From Comamonadaceae bacterium (GTDB lineage: Bacteria; Pseudomonadota; Gammaproteobacteria; Burkholderiales; Burkholderiaceae_C), in the NCBI GenBank assembly GCA_947458305.1, contig CANGZO010000169.1, forward strand, positions 1-5,174: 5,174 nucleotides of DNA. The letters are read 5' to 3'. Of this stretch, positions 1 through 5,174 are shown one piece after another. Under the pieces are notes generated by a model. It had not been told where the DNA came from. It worked only from the letters and a program-made list of their open reading frames with translations, and made no database searches. The position numbers and the translations under genes are program-made. Numbering within the stretch: position 1 is the first letter of the stretch; every line of letters starts with the position of its first letter.

Positions 1-909
1 CTGGGCTTGTTCGGTCAGCTGGGTCATGGTGGCTTGAACCACGGGGCGAATGCCGTCGCTGGCCAGTTGCAGGCTTTGGCTCAAACTGCTGCGCAGCGAT
101 TGGTCCACCGATTGCGCCAGCCCTGTGTATGCCGTTTGCACCTGCGAGTGGAAGTTTTGCTGGTTGGTCAACAAACGCTCATTCATCTGCTGGCTGGTTT
201 CAGCCATTAGCACCATCATGTTTTGCAGCTGGTCAACCACTTGGGGCAGGGCCTGCGCTTGTTGCTGCAAAGCCTTGTAGGTCTCTTGGCGTTGGTGCGT
301 GAGTGAAAACCGGTGCAAGTGGGTGTGGGTCAGGCTGTCCAGCTGTTGCGATGCCAAAGCGCGCTCGCGCCGTGCCAAGCTGCTCATCAGCCCCAGCATG
401 GCCGAAGTGGCCACACCTGCGACCGAAGTGCCAAAGGCGAGCCCCAAGCCTTTGATGGGTTCAGAAAAAGCGGCGCGCACGCCAGCGATGCTGCTGGAGC
501 CTTCGAGCGCAAACACCGCGCCGTTCAGCGTGACCACCATGCCCAAAAAGGTGCCCAACATGCCCAGCATGACCAAAAGACCGATCAAGTAGGGCGTGAA
601 CACTGGGCCGGGCAGTCCCACGCGCTCGCCTTCAACCCGCTGACGCACTGGGTTGTGCAATTCGGCGGGCAAGGTGATCAGCCAATCGTTCAAGTTGGGC
701 AAGTCTGGTGGCACTTGCGCCAAACCCTGGTTCAGGGCTTGGGTGACGCCTCGGTATTGGCGCAGCTCCAGCGCGCCAAAGCCATAGACAGCCCCGATCA
801 ATGCGGTCATCACCAGCACCAAAACATGGCTGCTGGCCACGGCGGCGGTTACCCAGAGCAGCGCCAACGCGCCCAAACCAAAGGCGATTGAAAAAGAAAA
901 GCGTTTCAT
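1..909 (-). CDS. DUF802-type membrane protein, TolQ/ExbB/MotA-like N-terminal half (C-terminus beyond the window)
   Basis: The frame is open from an ATG at 909-907 to the left edge, giving 303 residues with no stop, so the C-terminus is missing. Hydrophobic segments lie at about residues 5-26, 28-48, 107-132 and 154-178. The third contains LGMLGTFLGM and the fourth GLGLAFGTSVAGVATSA. These resemble the two pore-lining helices of the TolQ/ExbB/MotA family, with Thr120 and Thr161 where ExbB has pore threonines. After a basic stop-transfer (ARRER, 179-183) comes a Gln-rich, probably helical or coiled-coil cytoplasmic tail. Its start overlaps the DUF3348 stop (ATGA), so translation is probably coupled, and no strong ribosome site of its own is seen. 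From memory, Burkholderiales DUF802 proteins sit between a DUF3348 gene and an OmpA-like gene, which fits this arrangement. The DUF802 assignment is by recollection; ion transport by this protein is inference. Confidence 0.8.
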   Translation of the reverse strand, partial: MKRFSFSIAFGLGALALLWVTAAVASSHVLVLVMTALIGAVYGFGALELRQYRGVTQALNQGLAQVPPDLPNLNDWLITLPAELHNPVRQRVEGERVGLPGPVFTPYLIGLLVMLGMLGTFLGMVVTLNGAVFALEGSSSIAGVRAAFSEPIKGLGLAFGTSVAGVATSAMLGLMSSLARRERALASQQLDSLTHTHLHRFSLTHQRQETYKALQQQAQALPQVVDQLQNMMVLMAETSQQMNERLLTNQQNFHSQVQTAYTGLAQSVDQSLRSSLSQSLQLASDGIRPVVQATMTQLTEQAQ

Positions 910-1691
910 GTGTCGGGGGTCTCTGAGGTGAGGGCTTCAAGCAAACCGAGGGTGGGCTGCAAGCGCGTGTCCAATTCGGCCAACAAGGCGGTGCGCAGCG
1001 CTTGGCGATGGGGCATCAACCAAGACAAGCCCTGTTGTGACGCGCTGGGAGGGCTGTCCGTGTCCAATACAGCCTCGTTGTGTTGTTTGAGATGCAGTTT
1101 GAGGGCTTGAACAAAACGTTTTTCAAGCATTTTGCTCACCTTGCCCAGCAGCAAGGCTTCTCGTTCGCTGAGGATGTTTTCAAAGGCTGCGTCGAGTGTG
1201 GCCAATTGCTGCAAGCGTCCCCCACGCTTGGTCAGCTGCAGCCGCACACTGGCGCGCAGACTTCGCACACTGGTTTCCATCTGACGCTGGTGCGCGGCGT
1301 GAAATCGCCGGTAAGGGGCAAAAGCGGTTTTGGGGTCAATCGGCTCGTCCAATTCTGCAGCAGGCATCTGAATGAGGGCCAAGCCCGAGCCCGCAGGCGC
1401 CCCTTGGGTGATCGACTCGGCCAATTGCGCCCTGACTTTGTCAACATGGTTGGCTAACGCGCCCGGTTTGATGGGCGCTGCGCGTTGGAGGTGGGCTGGC
1501 AAGGGTTCTGTGGGGTTTGGGCCAGCCTGCAAAACGCTTTGCAAGGCGATGGCTTGCCGAAAATTGAGCCAATCACCCAGTTTGTGTCCGACATCTTCAG
1601 TCGCTTGGACGGCCTCCATCATGGCGTTTTCGGTCAAAAACCGCACCAAGGGGGAGCTGTTGAAATGGGCACGCGGCAAGGGGCGCGTCAT
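906..1691 (-). CDS. DUF3348 family protein
   Basis: This encodes 261 residues beginning MTRPLPRAHFNSSPLVRFL, the usual N-terminal pattern of DUF3348 proteins as I recall it. A second conserved-looking block lies at about residues 124-153 (FAPYRRFHAAHQRQME, then an SLRASVR stretch). It is followed by LATLDAAF (163-170) and a RE-rich helix near 177-192. The protein has no signal peptide and no membrane segment. It appears soluble, mostly helical and cytoplasmic, and no catalytic motif is recognised. The ATG at 1691 is chosen because the N-terminal pattern begins there; a TTG at 1727 in the same frame would add 12 residues. Its stop overlaps the start of the downstream DUF802 membrane protein by four bases, implying a shared transcript and a related job, perhaps accessory to that envelope protein. 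The function of the family is unknown to me. Confidence 0.85.
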   Translation of the reverse strand: MTRPLPRAHFNSSPLVRFLTENAMMEAVQATEDVGHKLGDWLNFRQAIALQSVLQAGPNPTEPLPAHLQRAAPIKPGALANHVDKVRAQLAESITQGAPAGSGLALIQMPAAELDEPIDPKTAFAPYRRFHAAHQRQMETSVRSLRASVRLQLTKRGGRLQQLATLDAAFENILSEREALLLGKVSKMLEKRFVQALKLHLKQHNEAVLDTDSPPSASQQGLSWLMPHRQALRTALLAELDTRLQPTLGLLEALTSETPDT

Positions 1692-1838
1692 GGAAGGGTA
1701 TTTGGAATTGGAAAAACCGAGCGTCAAGGCTCTTGGGTAGGCAGGCGTCTACCATGTGGGCGAACGCTGCCAATCTGGCAAAAATGTGATTTTACCCGCC
1801 CAATAGGCCTGATTTTGACCCTGCCGCCGGGTCGAATC
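1692..1838 (-). promoter_or_regulatory. nth/DUF3348 spacer with weak promoter candidate
   Basis: This 147-base gap is where a promoter for the leftward DUF3348-DUF802 unit would lie. Reading the minus strand, TAAAAT (1794-1789) matches five of six bases of a sigma70 -10 box, but no convincing -35 box sits 16-18 bases upstream. Eight bases further along is a small dyad, TGCCA-GAT-TGGCA (1780-1768). A TTGACG occurs at 1727-1722 without a good -10 partner. Just after the nth stop a five-base-pair dyad (1833-1817) is followed by A rather than T residues, so it is not a classical intrinsic terminator for nth. Read-through from nth remains possible. Confidence 0.25.
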
Positions 1839-2471
1839 TCAGGGTGTTTTGGGTTTGAAATCGCAAAAAGCTGCCACCGAGCACTGCCCACACAGCGGTT
1901 TGCGCGCTTGGCATACATAGCGGCCGTGCAAGATCAGCCAGTGGTGGGCATCCACCAAATACTTGGAAGGGATGCGTTTGAGCAGTTTCAGTTCAACCGC
2001 CAAAGGCGTTTTGCCCGGGGCCAGGCCCGTGCGGTTGCCCATGCGAAAGATGTGCGTGTCCACCGCCATGGTGGCTTCGCCAAAAGCAGAGTTGAGCACC
2101 ACATTGGCGGTTTTGCGGCCCACACCGGGCAGGGCTTCGAGGGCTTCGCGGTTGCGGGGCACCTGGCCGCCGTGTTGCTCGACCAAAATTCGGCAGGTCT
2201 CCATCAAGTGCTTGGCCTTGCTTCGATAAAGACCAATGGTCTTGATGTAACCCTCCAGCCCTTCCAGACCGAGGTCCAGGATCTTTTGAGGTGTGCCCGC
2301 CACCGGGAAAAGCTTGCGCGTGGCCTTGTTCACGCCCACGTCTGTCGCCTGGGCCGACAGCAGCACGGCGGCCAGCAGCTCAAACACGCTGGTGTATTCC
2401 AGCTCGGTCACGGGCATGGGGTTGGCGGCTTGCAGGGTGGCAAAGAAAGATTCGATCTGTGCGGGTTTCAT
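1839..2471 (-). CDS. nth: Endonuclease III (DNA glycosylase / AP lyase)
   Basis: This is a base-excision-repair enzyme that removes oxidised pyrimidines and cleaves the resulting abasic site in the cytoplasm. The product is 210 residues, essentially the length of E. coli Nth (211), and aligns with it without evident gaps. The helix-hairpin-helix is LPGVGRKTANVV (114-125), with the Schiff-base lysine at K120 and the catalytic aspartate at D138 in AVDTHIFR. The [4Fe-4S] loop has C187, C194, C197 and C203, the same numbering as E. coli. The early block ELLAAVLLSAQATD (31-44) is also typical. The ATG at 2471 is chosen because MKPAQIESFF matches the length of the E. coli N-terminus; no strong ribosome site precedes it. 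It is divergent from the aminotransferase gene, 54 bases away. The gene appears intact and functional. Confidence 0.97.
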   Translation of the reverse strand: MKPAQIESFFATLQAANPMPVTELEYTSVFELLAAVLLSAQATDVGVNKATRKLFPVAGTPQKILDLGLEGLEGYIKTIGLYRSKAKHLMETCRILVEQHGGQVPRNREALEALPGVGRKTANVVLNSAFGEATMAVDTHIFRMGNRTGLAPGKTPLAVELKLLKRIPSKYLVDAHHWLILHGRYVCQARKPLCGQCSVAAFCDFKPKTP

Positions 2472-2525
2472 GAGCGGTCCGGAAGTTGGCAAAATGGCGG
2501 CCAAGTCAACACGGGAAGATACACC
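2472..2525. other. Divergent nth / aminotransferase spacer
   Basis: Only 54 bases separate the two divergent starts, so promoters for one or both genes must overlap coding sequence or be compact. TTGGCA (plus, about 2486-2491) and TTGACT (minus, 2509-2504) each match five of six bases of a -35 box. Neither has a recognisable -10 box at 16-18 bases. The sequence alone does not place a promoter here with confidence. Confidence 0.3.
2513..2518 (+). promoter_or_regulatory. Ribosome binding site of the aminotransferase gene
   Basis: GGGAAG lies seven bases before the ATG at 2526. It supports this start over the much longer upstream-open reading frame, which runs antisense through nth. Confidence 0.7.
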
Positions 2526-3722
2526 ATGCCTTTGCAGTTCGCAGACCGCCTGAACAACGTCGAAACCTCCGCCATCCGCGAGCTTTTCAAGCTTTTGGGC
2601 AAGCCCGGCATCATCAGTTTTGCGGGTGGCTTCCCCGACAGCGCCATGTTTGATGTGGAGGGCATTCGCGAAGCCAGCAATGCGGCTTTGACGCAAGACC
2701 CCGGCGCCGCACTTCAATACGGCGCGACCGAAGGCTTTGGCCCGCTGCGCGAGCAACTGGCCCACTTCATGGCCCAAAAGGGCACGAAAGACGTGACGGC
2801 AGACCAGTTGATCGTGACGACCGGCAGTCAACAGGGGCTGGATTTGATCGGCAAAACCATGATCAGCCCTGGTGACAAAGTGATCGTGGAAGGCCCAACC
2901 TTCCTGGCCACCATCCAGTGCTTTCGCTTGTATGGGGCCGAACTCATCAGTGCCCCGGTGGACGGCCATGGCGTCAAAACCGACGAGCTGGAAAAACTGA
3001 TCGCCGAGCACAAGCCGAAGTTTGTTTACCTGATTCCGACCTTTGGCAACCCCAGCGGTGCCTTGCTCAGCGCCGAGCGCCGCCGACAAGTGCTGGAGAT
3101 GGCCGTCAAGCACCAGACGCTGATCGTTGAAGACGATCCTTATGGCGATTTGTACTTTGGCGAGGCTCCCCCACCCAGCCTGCTGGCTATGAGCGCATCC
3201 GTGCCCGGCAGTCGTGATTTGCTGGTGCATTGCGGGTCGCTTTCCAAAGTGCTGTCGCCCGGCCTGCGCGTGGGCTGGATGATCGCACCTGCCGAGTTGC
3301 TGGCTCGCGCCACCATGTGCAAGCAGTTCAGCGATGCGCACACCAGCACCTTTGCCCAGGCCACGGCCGCGCAGTATTTGAAAGCTGGCCGCATGCCCGC
3401 CACGCTGGACAAAGTGCGTGCGGTGTATGCCAAGCGCGCCCAAACCATGGGCGATGCGCTGCGCCGCGAATTGGGCGATGCGGTCGATTTTGTGCAACCC
3501 CAGGGCGGCTTGTTCGTCTGGGCACGCCTCACAGGCGCGGGCGGTAAGTTGAGTGACGGCAACGTGTTTGCCAAACACGCCATCGACAACGGCGTGGCCT
3601 TTGTGCCCGGCACGCCTTTCTTTTGCGCCAACCCCGACAACGCCACCTTCCGCCTGAGCTTTGCCACCGTGGGCGAAGACAAGATCCTTGAAGGCATCTC
3701 GCGCCTGGCCAAGGCGCTGTGA
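2526..3722 (+). CDS. PLP-dependent class I/II aminotransferase (LysN-like group)
   Basis: This cytoplasmic fold-type I enzyme transfers an amino group between an amino acid and a 2-oxo acid. The product is 398 residues, normal for the family. Visible motifs in order are SFAGGFPD (31-38), QYGATEGFGPLRE (64-76), the phosphate-binding GSQQGLDL (100-107), PTFGNPSG with N175, DDPYGDLYF with D204 and Y206 contacting the cofactor, SLSKVLSPGLRVGW with the PLP lysine K241, and FRLSFA with R376, expected to hold the substrate carboxylate. The overall pattern resembles 2-aminoadipate aminotransferase (LysN) and related aromatic or branched-chain aminotransferases. There is no N-terminal GntR-type DNA-binding domain, so it is not a MocR regulator. 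The start is supported by GGGAAG seven bases upstream and by the family-like start FADRLNNVETSAIRELF. The substrate cannot be decided from sequence; the neighbours give no pathway clue. Confidence 0.93.
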   Translation: MPLQFADRLNNVETSAIRELFKLLGKPGIISFAGGFPDSAMFDVEGIREASNAALTQDPGAALQYGATEGFGPLREQLAHFMAQKGTKDVTADQLIVTTGSQQGLDLIGKTMISPGDKVIVEGPTFLATIQCFRLYGAELISAPVDGHGVKTDELEKLIAEHKPKFVYLIPTFGNPSGALLSAERRRQVLEMAVKHQTLIVEDDPYGDLYFGEAPPPSLLAMSASVPGSRDLLVHCGSLSKVLSPGLRVGWMIAPAELLARATMCKQFSDAHTSTFAQATAAQYLKAGRMPATLDKVRAVYAKRAQTMGDALRRELGDAVDFVQPQGGLFVWARLTGAGGKLSDGNVFAKHAIDNGVAFVPGTPFFCANPDNATFRLSFATVGEDKILEGISRLAKAL

Positions 3723-3730
3723 TCCTTGTC

Positions 3731-3803
3731 TTGTAGGAGCCCACCCCGTGGGCGATTGCTTGGTGTGTTGCCATGCAATCGCCCACAGGGTGGGCTCCTA
3801 CAA
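3731..3803. repeat. Inverted pair of REP-like elements (REP doublet / REPIN)
   Basis: Two 29-base arms, 3731-3759 and 3775-3803, are reverse complements with one mismatch (C3747), separated by 15 bases. Each arm is built like a classical REP: a GTAG tetranucleotide (3733-3736 on the left arm) at the outer side, then GAGC, then its own hairpin GCCCAC-CCC-GTGGGC (left, 3739-3753) or GCCCAC-AGG-GTGGGC (right, 3781-3795), then GATTGC. The layout matches the TGTAGGAGC...GCGAT REPs known from Pseudomonas, which are mobilised by RAYT (TnpA-REP) transposases. It starts nine bases after the aminotransferase stop. Transcribed, the whole unit could fold into one long hairpin or two small ones, and might protect the mRNA 3' end or attenuate read-through. 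No U-tract makes it a standard terminator. Confidence 0.85.
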
Positions 3804-3845
3804 AAACCACCACGTGCGATCAGCCCACGCGCCCATCAAACCGTC

Positions 3846-3861
3846 GCCCAAAGGCTTGGGC
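3846..3861. other. Small hairpin upstream of the hydrolase start
   Basis: GCCCAA-AGGC-TTGGGC forms a six-base-pair stem with a four-base loop, ending 20 bases before the ATG at 3882. No T-run follows on either strand, so it is not a clear terminator. It may be a chance structure or a leader element. The rest of 3804-3881 shows no recognisable gene or promoter. Confidence 0.35.
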
Positions 3862-3881
3862 TCATCGAAAATCAAACCCAC

Positions 3882-4679
3882 ATGTCCACCGAACTTTGTA
3901 TCGACGTCAACGGCACTGAGGTCTGGCTGCAAGGCGAGGGCGACGAAGTCATCCTCATGCTGCACGGCTGGCCCGATACCCGCGCCCTGTGGGATGGCAC
4001 CGTGGCAGCACTGCAAGACCGTGCCACCTGCGCCCGTCTGACGCTGCCCGGCTTTGAGACTGGCCCTGCGACGACCAGCTTGGATGAGATGTGCCAGATG
4101 CTGCGGCAGGTGGTTGACCGCATCAGCCCCGACAAGCCGGTGACCTTGATGCTGCACGACTGGGGCTGCATGTTTGGTTATGAATTCGCCATACGCCACA
4201 CCGAACGGGTGGCCCGCGTGGTGGCGGTGGACGTGGGGGACCATAACTCGGGTGCTTTGTTTCGCAGCTGGGGCTTCAAGGAAAAGCTGTCTGTCTTGGG
4301 CTATCAGGTTTGGCTCGCCTTGGCGTGGAAGATGGGTGGCAGCTTGGGCACCCGCATGACCCGCGCCATGGCCCGGTGGCTGCGCTGTCCCTCCGACGCT
4401 GGCCGCATCACCCACAAGATGAACTACCCCTATGCCATGCAATGGTTCGGCACGGCGGGTGGCTTGAAGCATGCGGCGCCAGTCGAGTTGCCGATGCCGC
4501 TCTTGTTTGTCTATGGCGAGCGCAAGCCCTTCATGTTCCATTCGGCCAAATGGTTGGAGAAAGTTGCATCCACACCCGGCAGCGCCGTGCAGGGCCTGCC
4601 CTGCGGGCATTGGGTGATGATTTCACGGCCTGAAGCGTTTCACGCTCGGGTACGCAGCTGGCTGTGGGGCGTGGCGTGA
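3882..4679 (+). CDS. Alpha/beta hydrolase with Asp nucleophile, epoxide hydrolase / haloalkane dehalogenase-like
   Basis: This is a 265-residue alpha/beta-hydrolase, probably cytoplasmic, with no signal peptide. The oxyanion-hole motif is HGWPD (28-32). The nucleophile elbow is MLHDWG, with Asp93 rather than Ser, the signature of epoxide hydrolases and haloalkane dehalogenases. The base is probably His243 in GHWVMISRPEAFH. At the site where most relatives carry the catalytic Asp (G-x-x-D-P-F), this protein reads YGERKPF, with Lys215. Asp117, after the strand VVAV, is a candidate replacement acid. Residues about 121-200 form the lid and include Tyr182 and Tyr184. The start is chosen because MSTELCIDVNG leads directly into the first strand; the ribosome site is weak. 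A longer in-frame start at 3726 would translate through the REP repeat and is unlikely. The DUF3820 gene follows 10 bases later, probably cotranscribed. The substrate is unknown. Confidence 0.88.
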   Translation: MSTELCIDVNGTEVWLQGEGDEVILMLHGWPDTRALWDGTVAALQDRATCARLTLPGFETGPATTSLDEMCQMLRQVVDRISPDKPVTLMLHDWGCMFGYEFAIRHTERVARVVAVDVGDHNSGALFRSWGFKEKLSVLGYQVWLALAWKMGGSLGTRMTRAMARWLRCPSDAGRITHKMNYPYAMQWFGTAGGLKHAAPVELPMPLLFVYGERKPFMFHSAKWLEKVASTPGSAVQGLPCGHWVMISRPEAFHARVRSWLWGVA

Positions 4680-4682
4680 AGG
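4678..4682 (+). promoter_or_regulatory. Ribosome binding site of the DUF3820 gene
   Basis: GAAGG overlaps the hydrolase stop codon and sits seven bases before the ATG at 4690. This placement suggests that translation of the two genes is linked on one transcript. Confidence 0.6.
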
Positions 4683-4689
4683 CTACGGC

Positions 4690-4947
4690 ATGAAGCCCGA
4701 AGACCTGATGAAGCTGGTCACCGTGCCCATGCCCTTTGGCAAATACAAGGGCACGCTGATTGCCGACTTGCCTGGCAACTACCTCAACTGGTTTGCGCGT
4801 GAGGGTTTCCCCAAGGGTGAAATCGGGCAACTGCTGCAGCTCATGCAGGAGATTGACCACAACGGCTTGAGCGATTTGCTCAAGCCCTTGCGTCATCAGC
4901 AGGTCAGCGACTTCAGCCCCGACACTAAAAAGCCATTCAGGTCTTGA
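4690..4947 (+). CDS. DUF3820 family small protein (QSregVF-like)
   Basis: This is a complete 85-residue protein. Its core, from MPFGKYKGTLIADLPG (14-29) through YLNWFAREGFPKGEIG to LLQLMQEIDHNGLSDLLKPLR, is the hallmark of the DUF3820 family. From memory this is the Pfam family labelled 'putative quorum-sensing-regulated virulence factor'; that label comes from a Pseudomonas homologue and says little about function here. The FGKYKG...DLP..YL.WF pattern also resembles the small C-terminal domain of exodeoxyribonuclease X-like proteins, so a nucleic-acid-related role is possible but unproven. It has no signal peptide or membrane segment. It follows the hydrolase by 10 bases with a good ribosome site. 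Its last 11 bases overlap the convergent serB gene. Family call is confident, function unknown. Confidence 0.9.
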   Translation: MKPEDLMKLVTVPMPFGKYKGTLIADLPGNYLNWFAREGFPKGEIGQLLQLMQEIDHNGLSDLLKPLRHQQVSDFSPDTKKPFRS

Positions 4948-5174
4948 CGACTTCCAGCAATCGATCCAGCCCACCTTGGTTGATGGCGACCATGGCTTGC
5001 TCGCGAACCTTGGGTTTGGCGTGGTAAGCCACCGACAAGCCCGCAGCGCCCATCATGGGCAGGTCATTGGCACCGTCCCCGACAGCGATGCATTGACCCG
5101 GCTCGATGCCCATCAACGAGGCCATTTCCAGCACCGTTCTGCGCTTCTCGGCGCCGTCGCAAATGTCGCCCCAG
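4937..5174 (-). CDS. serB: Phosphoserine phosphatase, C-terminal fragment (gene continues beyond the right edge)
   Basis: SerB catalyses the last step of L-serine synthesis, hydrolysing O-phospho-L-serine in the cytoplasm with Mg2+. Only the final 78 residues are in the window; the gene's start and the HAD nucleophile motif (DxDST) lie to the right. Visible are the HAD motif III lysine (DGAEKRR, Lys at fragment residue 10), the metal-binding motif IV VGDGANDLPM (31-40), and the SerB-specific AAGLSVAYHAKPKVREQA (43-60). The last block distinguishes it from other HAD phosphatases. The frame is open from the edge to the TGA at 4939-4937, so the end looks intact. The apparent GTG start at 5134 is internal and not a real start. 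It converges on and overlaps the DUF3820 gene. Confidence 0.94.
   Translation of the reverse strand, partial: WGDICDGAEKRRTVLEMASLMGIEPGQCIAVGDGANDLPMMGAAGLSVAYHAKPKVREQAMVAINQGGLDRLLEVVKT

Noticed and set aside
313..891. 192-codon plus-strand open frame, His/Gln-rich
   Set aside because: It is a shadow of the DUF802 gene on the opposite strand and has no recognisable domain.
1817..1833. GACCC/GGGTC dyad just after the nth stop as an intrinsic terminator
   Set aside because: The stem is only five base pairs with a seven-base loop, and in the direction of nth transcription it is followed by A residues, not T residues.
1485..2525. In-frame 347-codon upstream extension of the aminotransferase
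   Set aside because: It is antisense to nth and to the start of the DUF3348 gene and has no family-like sequence. The ATG at 2526 has a good ribosome site and matches the family N-terminus.
1839..3578. A 579-codon minus-strand open frame that fuses nth to a long N-terminal extension
   Set aside because: Only its last 210 codons look like protein (Nth). The rest is antisense to the aminotransferase with low-complexity His/Gln/Ala-rich composition, typical of a GC-rich shadow frame.
3731..3803. REP doublet read as a Rho-independent terminator or as a CRISPR repeat pair
   Set aside because: There is no T-run after the stem in the plus direction. There are just two inverted copies and no direct-repeat array.
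3726..3881. In-frame 52-codon N-terminal extension of the hydrolase
   Set aside because: It would translate the REP doublet (residues like RGRLLGVLPCN) and shows no signal-peptide character. The alpha/beta-hydrolase fold starts right after the ATG at 3882.
3798..4610. 270-codon minus-strand open frame antisense to the hydrolase
   Set aside because: The hydrolase motifs on the plus strand are unambiguous. The antisense product is compositionally biased and resembles no family.

Overview
The window looks like an ordinary chromosomal stretch of a high-GC betaproteobacterium, most likely order Burkholderiales and probably Comamonadaceae. The reasons are the gene families present (a DUF3348/DUF802 pair, a DUF3820 protein, and Burkholderiales-type nth and serB), the GC-rich codon use, and tight gene packing. 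This placement is inferred from remembered family distributions; no search was run. No phage, plasmid, insertion sequence, tRNA, rRNA or CRISPR signal is visible.

Layout from left to right. (1) Positions 1-1691, minus strand: a two-gene unit. A DUF3348 protein is followed, through a 4-base ATGA overlap, by a DUF802 membrane protein that runs off the left edge. The DUF802 protein has four hydrophobic segments and a TolQ/ExbB/MotA-like pore signature followed by a Gln-rich helical tail. (2) 1692-1838: a 147-base spacer with only a weak promoter candidate. (3) 1839-2471, minus: complete nth (endonuclease III, base excision repair) with all catalytic and iron-sulfur residues. (4) 2472-2525: a 54-base divergent spacer. 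(5) 2526-3722, plus: a PLP-dependent class I/II aminotransferase of the LysN-like group. (6) 3723-3881: an intergenic region holding a near-perfect inverted pair of REP-like elements (3731-3803) and a small hairpin. (7) 3882-4679, plus: an alpha/beta hydrolase with an Asp nucleophile, of epoxide-hydrolase/haloalkane-dehalogenase type. It is followed 10 bases later by a small DUF3820 protein (4690-4947), probably in the same transcript. (8) 4937-5174, minus: the C-terminal end of serB (phosphoserine phosphatase), convergent with and overlapping the DUF3820 gene by 11 bases.

The genes do not form one pathway. They are a DNA repair enzyme, two amino-acid metabolism enzymes (aminotransferase and SerB), a small-molecule hydrolase and a putative envelope module. 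Three things deserve a second look: the stator-like DUF802 protein, the REP doublet, and the hydrolase, whose usual catalytic-acid position holds Lys while an Asp sits where haloalkane dehalogenase subfamily II keeps its acid.
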